This document shows positions 5,010-9,345 of a stretch of DNA of 9,345 nt, piece after piece. The notes beneath the pieces are model-generated. The model was given only the letters and a program-made list of their open reading frames with translations. It had not been told where the DNA came from and did no database searches. A program made the translations under genes and the position numbers. Each line of letters begins with the position of its first letter. Position 1 is the first letter of the stretch. The DNA comes from Gammaproteobacteria bacterium (GTDB lineage: Bacteria > Pseudomonadota > Gammaproteobacteria > Eutrophobiales > Eutrophobiaceae), in NCBI GenBank assembly GCA_018676275.1, contig JABHFC010000422.1:1-9345 (forward strand), given 5' to 3'.

Positions 5010-6959
5010 ATGGAATTAAATGAACAGCAAAGAATGGCGGCAACCTACGACGGAAATGCCAAAAATATCTTGGTAACCGCCGGTGCTGGATGTGGCAAGA
5101 CAAGAACCATAATTGCAAGAGCAATTCATTTAATAAAATCCGACATCGATGCCTCAAGAATATTAATGATGACTTTTACAAATCGCGCTGCTAAAGAAAT
5201 GAAAGCCAGATTAAAAGGGGAAATAGGACCCGTCTCTGAACAGATACAAGCAGGCACCTTTCATTCGTTTTGCCTGAAAGCAATGAGTAAGGCGCCAAAG
5301 AGTTTTGGCATCGAAGGTCTCAATATTATAGATGCAGATGATCAGCAGTCGTTTATGACACTTGTTAGAAAAAGACATATTAGTAAACACGAAAAGAAAT
5401 TAGATAAGGAATTTCCCAAGCCTGCCGAATTAATTAAATACTATTCATATAGCAGAAATACCTGTCAGGAGCCACGACGTTACCTAGTCGACAATACAGA
5501 TATTAATGAAGAGCACATCGATATATGTTGCAGAATATTTATCGAGTATCAAAAAGCAAAAAAATCTAAGGCTTATCTTGATTACGATGATTTACTTGAG
5601 TATTTCTCAAGTGCGCTGGCTAGAAAACCAGATCTCAAGAAGGCAGTGACAAGATTATTTGATGAAGTATTGGTGGATGAAATGCAGGACACCAATCCTT
5701 TGCAGTTTCGTATATTGAAGCATTTCTCTGATGAGGATGTCAGGCTATTTTGTGTCGGTGACCCAGCGCAATCCATTTACCGATTTAGAGGTGCTGAATT
5801 TAGACACGTTTATGATTTTCAGGAGATATTTAAAAATAGTGAAATTCTTAGACTTTCTTTAAATTATCGCAGCTACCAGGAAATTCTTGATTTCTCTAAT
5901 TGGTTGCTGGAGCGGTCTCCTTTGGATTACAACAATGCTTTACTCGCGGACCGAGGTAATGGTTGTGATTTGCCGACAATGTCGGAATTTGACAGTAACC
6001 TTGATGAGGCAAGCTGGATAGCAGATAAGATCCTAGAACGACGAGAAACTGATATTCAATTTAGGGACATCATGATATTGGTGCGTTCTGGTTATGACGC
6101 GAGGCCTATAGAAGCTGAGCTCGTGCGACGAAAAATACCCTATTACTTTGTAGGCGGCACAAGCTTAACCAAGTTAGCGCATGTACGCGATGTCTTATCC
6201 TTGTTACGGATTGTAAGAAATGAGCAGGATGATTTAGCTTGGATGCGTTTTCTTAAACTATGGCCTCGTATTGGCGATAAAACCGCTGAAAAACTGGTCA
6301 ACAGTTTTTATGAATGCGATGGTGTGAAACCGATAGAAATTCTAACCGGCAGTCTTGGTACCTCACATCCTGCCATATCTGCTCACAAACAAACTTCTTC
6401 TAATCAAAGCTCGCCCAAAGTTTGTATTTCCACTGCCGTGCAAGCATTAACCCCGATCTTAGAGGAACGATACGATAAATGGGATTTTCGTAACCAGGAT
6501 CTGAAATTACTCATCACCGTATCTGAGCGATATAAATCAATCAGCGAATTCATTGATGCTTTCACGCTTGAGCCAATGACAGGCACAGAAATAGAAAAAC
6601 TTGAGATTGATGATGCTGTTCTTTTAATTACCGTGCATAGCGCAAAAGGCACTGAGGCGCCTATCTGTTTTGTGGCGAATGCCAAACAGGGTACCTATCC
6701 GCATAGCCGTAGTTACGGTGATATTGAATCTGAGGAAGAAGAACGACGAGTGCTATATGTGGCACTGACAAGAGCAAAAAATGAACTCATTGTGACGCGA
6801 TCCACTGATCATAATAGTGGTTTTTATGTGCAGAACAAAGCAACAGAAGGAGAAGAGTATTTTTTATCAGGCATACCTGAACATTTAATATCGAAAGAAA
6901 TACATGGATGGAATTCAGATTATTCAAATGGATTATCAACACTCAGGGATATTTATTAG
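5010..6959 (+). CDS. UvrD/Rep/PcrA-family SF1A DNA helicase
   Basis: A 649-residue ATP-dependent 3'-5' helicase with all family motifs. These are the Q motif LNEQQRMAA (3-11), motif I AGAGCGKT (24-31), Ia MTFTNRAAKEMKAR (54-67), Ib AGTFHSFC (81-88), II VDEMQD (222-227), III GDPAQSIYRFRGA (250-262), IV LNYRS (284-288), V VHSAKGTEAP (542-551) and VI EERRVLYVALTRAK (577-590). No nuclease domain is visible. Motif II reads DEMQD instead of the common DEYQD/DEAQD. The length is somewhat below UvrD/PcrA (about 720), mainly by a short C-terminal end. The start fits the family's first residues, though only a weak GAGA (4995-4998) precedes it. It may assist element replication or recombination, or be cargo, for example in phage conflict. 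It is AT-richer by eye than the terminase genes, which favours separate acquisition. Confidence 0.93.
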   Translation: MELNEQQRMAATYDGNAKNILVTAGAGCGKTRTIIARAIHLIKSDIDASRILMMTFTNRAAKEMKARLKGEIGPVSEQIQAGTFHSFCLKAMSKAPKSFGIEGLNIIDADDQQSFMTLVRKRHISKHEKKLDKEFPKPAELIKYYSYSRNTCQEPRRYLVDNTDINEEHIDICCRIFIEYQKAKKSKAYLDYDDLLEYFSSALARKPDLKKAVTRLFDEVLVDEMQDTNPLQFRILKHFSDEDVRLFCVGDPAQSIYRFRGAEFRHVYDFQEIFKNSEILRLSLNYRSYQEILDFSNWLLERSPLDYNNALLADRGNGCDLPTMSEFDSNLDEASWIADKILERRETDIQFRDIMILVRSGYDARPIEAELVRRKIPYYFVGGTSLTKLAHVRDVLSLLRIVRNEQDDLAWMRFLKLWPRIGDKTAEKLVNSFYECDGVKPIEILTGSLGTSHPAISAHKQTSSNQSSPKVCISTAVQALTPILEERYDKWDFRNQDLKLLITVSERYKSISEFIDAFTLEPMTGTEIEKLEIDDAVLLITVHSAKGTEAPICFVANAKQGTYPHSRSYGDIESEEEERRVLYVALTRAKNELIVTRSTDHNSGFYVQNKATEGEEYFLSGIPEHLISKEIHGWNSDYSNGLSTLRDIY

Positions 6960-7022
6960 AAACATAATGAATTTATCTTACCTTGGTGCTACTTCAGCTA
7001 GAGAAAAATGAGGGACTGGCGA

Positions 7023-7496
7023 ATGACTACTATGAAAAAGACAGCACAAAAATCAAACAAACAAAAGGTCACGAAGAAGGTCGTAGCATTATCATCGGGG
7101 AAGCACCCAGGTGGTAGGCCCACTAAATATTCTCAGGAAACGATAAAGGTAGCTAGAGAATACCTTGAAAACTATGAAGAACACGGAGATCAAATACCGT
7201 CCATAGCCGGTCTTGCGATCATATTAGGGATCAGAAGGGAAACGCTTCACGTATGGGCGAAAGAAGAAGGCAAAGAGGAGATATCTAACATATTAGGCGC
7301 CATTCTCGCCAAGCAGGAAAACGTTCTGATAAATAAAGGGCTCACTGGTGATTTCAACTCAGCCATCAGCAAACTGGTTCTCGGCAAGCATGGTTATCAC
7401 GAAAAGGTGGACAGCACATTAAGCGGCGGCGATAAACCAGTCACGTTGACAGCAGTGGAGAGGGTGGTTGTCCGTCCTACAAATTCCAACGGCTGA
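7023..7496 (+). CDS. terS: Terminase small subunit
   Basis: This 157-residue protein should recognise the packaging site and regulate the large terminase subunit. Features seen are a Lys-rich N-terminus, the signature GGRPTKYS (30-37) common at the start of this small-terminase group, and a helix-turn-helix PSIAGLAIILGIRRETLHVWAKE (about 59-81). A central helical oligomerisation part (85-122, ending KLVLGKHGYHEK) and a short beta tail VERVVVRPT follow. The ATG at 7023 is preferred because AGGGA (7011-7015) lies seven bases upstream; ATGs at 7008 and 7032 are in frame. It overlaps the large subunit gene by 29 bases, as expected for a terminase pair. The 63-base gap before it shows no terminator. 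Confidence 0.9.
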   Translation: MTTMKKTAQKSNKQKVTKKVVALSSGKHPGGRPTKYSQETIKVAREYLENYEEHGDQIPSIAGLAIILGIRRETLHVWAKEEGKEEISNILGAILAKQENVLINKGLTGDFNSAISKLVLGKHGYHEKVDSTLSGGDKPVTLTAVERVVVRPTNSNG

Positions 7497-8754
7497 AGTA
7501 TTTGTTCCACTATTGGAGCCAGCTCGATACAAGGGGGCGTATGGCGGGAGAGGCAGCGGCAAGAGCCATTTCTTCGCGGAGATGCTCATTGATGATGCAA
7601 TGCGTAACGATGGGCTAAGAGCTGTCTGTATCCGCGAGGTACAAAAATCACTCAAGGAATCAGCCAAGCGTCTCATTGAGGACAAAATCAGGAGCCTCAA
7701 TGTATCTCAGCATTTCGAGATACAGAATGAGCAAATCAAGACACCTGGTGACGGCGTCATTATCTTCCAGGGCATGCAGGATCATACGAGTGAGTCTATT
7801 AAATCCTTGGAAGGATTTGATCGAGCATGGTGTGAAGAGTCTCAAACTTTATCGAGCCGTTCGTTGCAGTTACTACGACCGACAATCCGCAAAGATAGTT
7901 CTGAATTGTGGTTCAGCTGGAACCCCAGGCGCGAGATTGACCCGGTCGATCAAATGCTCAGAGTGAAAATGCCGACTAATTCAGTTGTCGTTAATTCGAA
8001 CTGGTCAGATAACCCCTGGTTCCCTAATGTGTTGAAACAGGAGCGATTGGATTGTCTGTACACCAATCCAGATCAATATGACCATATATGGGAGGGCGGG
8101 TACGTTACGGTGGCTGAAGGTGCTTATTTTGCCCGGCATTTAGCCGATGCGAGACACGAAAAACGAATAGGCCGTATCCCTCGGGACCCACTGATGACCG
8201 TCAAATTATTCTGTGACATAGGCGGGACCGGTACATTCTCTGACGCCTTCACTATCTGGGCCGCTCAGTTCGTCGGACATGAAATCAGGGTGTTGAATTA
8301 TTACGAGGCGGTAGGTCAGCCTGTAGATGAACATTTGTACTGGATGCGGGAAAACGACTACCTGCCAGGTAATGCCGAAATATGGTTACCACATGATGGA
8401 CGGACTGGCGATCGTGTATTCGATGTTAGTTATGAAAGTGTGCTCATACAGGCTGGATATAACGTCACAGTAGTAGACAACAGAGGCAAGGGCGCTGCCA
8501 TGGCGCGTGTAGCAGCGGCACGTAGCTTGTTCCCATCAATTTACTTCAATGAGGCTACCTGCAAGGGTGGTCTGGATGCGCTCGGCTGGTATCACGAAAA
8601 GAAAGATGAGAATCGGAATATAGGACTGGGTCCAGAGCATGACTGGTCAAGTCACGGCGCTGATGCATTTGGATTGATGTGCACGGCTTATTATCCACCT
8701 CGACGAAATCATCACAGGTCGGAATTAGAACCTGAAGAAACAGAAGATTATTAA
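7468..8754 (+). CDS. terL: Terminase large subunit (PBSX-type), TTG start
   Basis: A 428-residue DNA-packaging motor with ATPase and nuclease domains. The N-terminal ATPase has Walker A GGRGSGKS (26-33), a Walker B/glutamate region FDRAWCEES (117-125) and the coupling motif WFSWNPRR (148-155). The C-terminal RNase H-fold nuclease shows candidate metal ligands at D250 (FCDIGG), D259, D310 (LPHDGR) and D399 (SSHGADAFG). Length is normal for the family. I take the TTG at 7468 as start: GGAG (7457-7460) lies seven bases upstream and the resulting MSVLQIPTAEVFxPLLxPARYKGAYGG matches the family's conserved beginning, while no ATG lies nearby in frame. It overlaps TerS by 29 bases. A portal gene would normally follow, but here a minus-strand pair converges on it after 25 bases with no clear terminator. 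Confidence 0.95.
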   Translation: MSVLQIPTAEVFVPLLEPARYKGAYGGRGSGKSHFFAEMLIDDAMRNDGLRAVCIREVQKSLKESAKRLIEDKIRSLNVSQHFEIQNEQIKTPGDGVIIFQGMQDHTSESIKSLEGFDRAWCEESQTLSSRSLQLLRPTIRKDSSELWFSWNPRREIDPVDQMLRVKMPTNSVVVNSNWSDNPWFPNVLKQERLDCLYTNPDQYDHIWEGGYVTVAEGAYFARHLADARHEKRIGRIPRDPLMTVKLFCDIGGTGTFSDAFTIWAAQFVGHEIRVLNYYEAVGQPVDEHLYWMRENDYLPGNAEIWLPHDGRTGDRVFDVSYESVLIQAGYNVTVVDNRGKGAAMARVAAARSLFPSIYFNEATCKGGLDALGWYHEKKDENRNIGLGPEHDWSSHGADAFGLMCTAYYPPRRNHHRSELEPEETEDY

Positions 8755-8779
8755 GGTTACCGAAATGTGAAATCAATAC

Positions 8780-9034
8780 CTACAACTTCAGTCCTTTTTG
8801 ACCAGGCTGCCACTTTCCCATTTCAACCTGGCATCTTCCAATACCCAGAGAGTGGATCCATTTGGCGGTGGCATCCAACGTACTCCAGGTCTTTAGTTTT
8901 CCCTTTAGCGTATTAACAATAGATGGGCCAGCTTGGGTGACAATCTCGACGTGGAAGTGACTACCTTGTCCAATCACGCGAACATTTTTTATCGCACCTG
9001 CTTCAACTAAAGCCTTTATTGTCTTACTGTCCAT
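8780..9034 (-). CDS. ParC-like partition-associated small protein
   Basis: An 84-residue protein beginning MDSKTIKALVEAGAIKNVRVIG and ending GKWQPGQKGLKL. This layout resembles small ParC-family partition-associated proteins from plasmids and integrative elements: a short helix, then beta-strands with G-rich turns, then a helix LDATAKWIHSLGI (53-65) and a final strand. I choose the ATG at 9034 because AAGGG lies a few bases upstream. It overlaps the end of the RHH gene by 11 bases, giving a coupled two-gene operon. Longer in-frame starts up to 9118 would read through most of the RHH gene in another frame and are unlikely. The role, stable inheritance or partition, is inferred from resemblance and pairing and is not shown by a catalytic motif. 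Confidence 0.75.
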   Translation of the reverse strand: MDSKTIKALVEAGAIKNVRVIGQGSHFHVEIVTQAGPSIVNTLKGKLKTWSTLDATAKWIHSLGIGRCQVEMGKWQPGQKGLKL

Positions 9035-9224
9035 CGCCCTTTTCATCATCAAAAAGAGCACCCTGTTCTGGAATAGTAATACCGACAGTTTCACAATGCT
9101 CAGTGATGAGCACTTCAATCAAGTTGGCGACACTACGACGTTCCAACTCTGCCGCTTCTTTTGCCGCCTCTTTGATTGCTGGATCAATACGTAAATTTAA
9201 CGTTGCCGTTTTCTTTGGAGGCAT
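9024..9224 (-). CDS. Ribbon-helix-helix DNA-binding protein
   Basis: A 66-residue protein, MPPKKTATLNLRIDPAIKEAAKEAAELERRSVANLIE..., with the classical ribbon-helix-helix pattern. Strand TATLNLRID (6-14) would contact DNA as a dimer. Helix A PAIKEAAKEAAELE (15-28) and helix B SVANLIEVLITEHCETVG (31-48) follow, then an acidic tail ending in the IPEQGALF stretch and DDEKGDGQ. Such proteins are autorepressors in partition or antitoxin operons. The ATG at 9224 is chosen: the family usually starts just before the KKTAT strand, and the predicted transcription start near 9247 leaves only five bases for the in-frame ATG at 9242. No strong ribosome binding site is seen. It precedes and overlaps the ParC-like gene and has a palindromic promoter upstream. 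Confidence 0.88.
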   Translation of the reverse strand: MPPKKTATLNLRIDPAIKEAAKEAAELERRSVANLIEVLITEHCETVGITIPEQGALFDDEKGDGQ

Positions 9225-9245
9225 AACTTGATCAACTCTCATAAT

Positions 9246-9283
9246 TGCGTTACATTGTAACGCATATGTATTGTTTAAGTAAA
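9246..9283 (-). promoter_or_regulatory. Promoter and palindromic operator of the RHH/ParC-like operon
   Basis: On the minus strand a -35 TTTACT (9278-9283, 4 of 6) and a -10 TACAAT (9254-9259, 5 of 6) are separated by 18 bases, placing the start near 9247. The palindrome TGCGTTACATTGTAACGCA (9246-9264) has perfect 9-base arms around one base and encloses the -10 box and start site. This is what is expected for autorepression by the RHH protein encoded directly downstream. The palindrome is seen; its binding by the RHH protein is inference. Confidence 0.7.
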
Positions 9284-9315
9284 TGCCAGTATACCGCGGA
9301 TTTCGAGACAAACAA

Positions 9316-9345
9316 CTTTCCCATTAATACCCCTTTATGGGAAAG
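9316..9345. repeat. Perfect 9-base inverted repeat at the right edge
   Basis: CTTTCCCAT (9316-9324) and ATGGGAAAG (9337-9345) are exact reverse complements with a 12-base loop. The window ends on the last base, so the stem may be longer. There is no T-run visible, so it is not shown to be a terminator. It lies upstream of the RHH promoter and could be an operator for a rightward gene outside the window. Confidence 0.5.

Larger units (their letters stand above)
1..9345. mobile_element. Integrase-proximal part of a prophage or phage satellite (incomplete)
   Basis: An integrase, AlpA-like regulator, RepO-like protein, DnaB-like helicase and adjacent TerS/TerL genes lie in one stretch with almost no intergenic space, and no host housekeeping gene is visible. 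This order is typical of temperate phages and of capsid-encoding satellites. Neither end is defined: the first ~85 bases may be attachment site or host DNA, and the right end is cut by the window after the RHH gene. No direct repeat marking attL/attR was found, as expected if the other end lies outside. The type of element is inference; its phage-like nature is well supported. Confidence 0.8.

Noticed and set aside
8755..8779. Bidirectional terminator between the converging terL and ParC-like genes
   Set aside because: Only 25 bases are available and they contain no GC-rich stem followed by a T-run on either strand.
8780..9118. Longer 112-residue version of the ParC-like protein
   Set aside because: The extra 28 residues come from reading the RHH gene in another frame and do not look like the family; the start at 9034 has a nearby AAGGG.
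9019..9231. 70-residue plus-strand ORF opposite the RHH gene
   Set aside because: Low-complexity Ser/Ala-rich translation that is the antisense of a clear RHH protein; no ribosome binding site or homology seen.
8812..9325. 11-base direct repeat ACTTTCCCATT at 8812-8822 and 9315-9325
   Set aside because: Several 11-base matches are expected by chance in a 9 kb window, and one copy is inside a coding sequence; not taken as an attachment repeat.

Overview
The window is the integrase-proximal part of an integrated mobile element, either a temperate prophage or a capsid-encoding phage satellite, in a proteobacterium. The evidence is a tyrosine recombinase at the left edge, an AlpA-like regulator, phage-type replication genes and an adjacent terminase pair. 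Codon use and GC content (about 40-50% by eye) suggest a beta- or gammaproteobacterium of moderate GC, but no host gene is present to name it.

Layout, left to right. Positions 1-155 hold unassigned flanking DNA and the integrase control region, with a TTGACA promoter box and GGGGGCA repeats. The P4-type integrase (156-1382) is followed two bases later by an unrecognised 204-residue protein (1385-1999). After a short gap with an inverted repeat that covers a ribosome binding site, a tightly overlapping early cassette runs 2100-4433. It encodes an AlpA-like regulator, a 76-residue unknown, a winged-helix RepO-like replication protein, a 119-residue unknown and a compact DnaB/Twinkle-like RecA-fold helicase. 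Next comes an AT-richer stretch with an acidic 143-residue unknown (4475-4906) and a complete UvrD/Rep-family helicase (5010-6959). Then come the small and large terminase subunits (7023-7496 and 7468-8754), the latter probably starting at TTG. The window closes with a convergent minus-strand pair: a ribbon-helix-helix protein and a ParC-like small protein (8780-9224). The pair has its own promoter, overlapped by a near-perfect palindrome.

How they work together (inference). The integrase and AlpA-like protein would control integration and excision. The RepO-like protein would recruit or load the DnaB-like helicase at an element origin, with UvrD possibly helping replication or recombination, or acting as cargo. 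The terminase pair would package the DNA. The RHH/ParC-like pair looks like an autoregulated maintenance or partition-associated module. Portal, capsid and lysis genes are not in the window, so prophage and satellite cannot be told apart here. No tRNA, rRNA, CRISPR array, insertion sequence or convincing rho-independent terminator was seen. There is no gene-free stretch over 300 bases.
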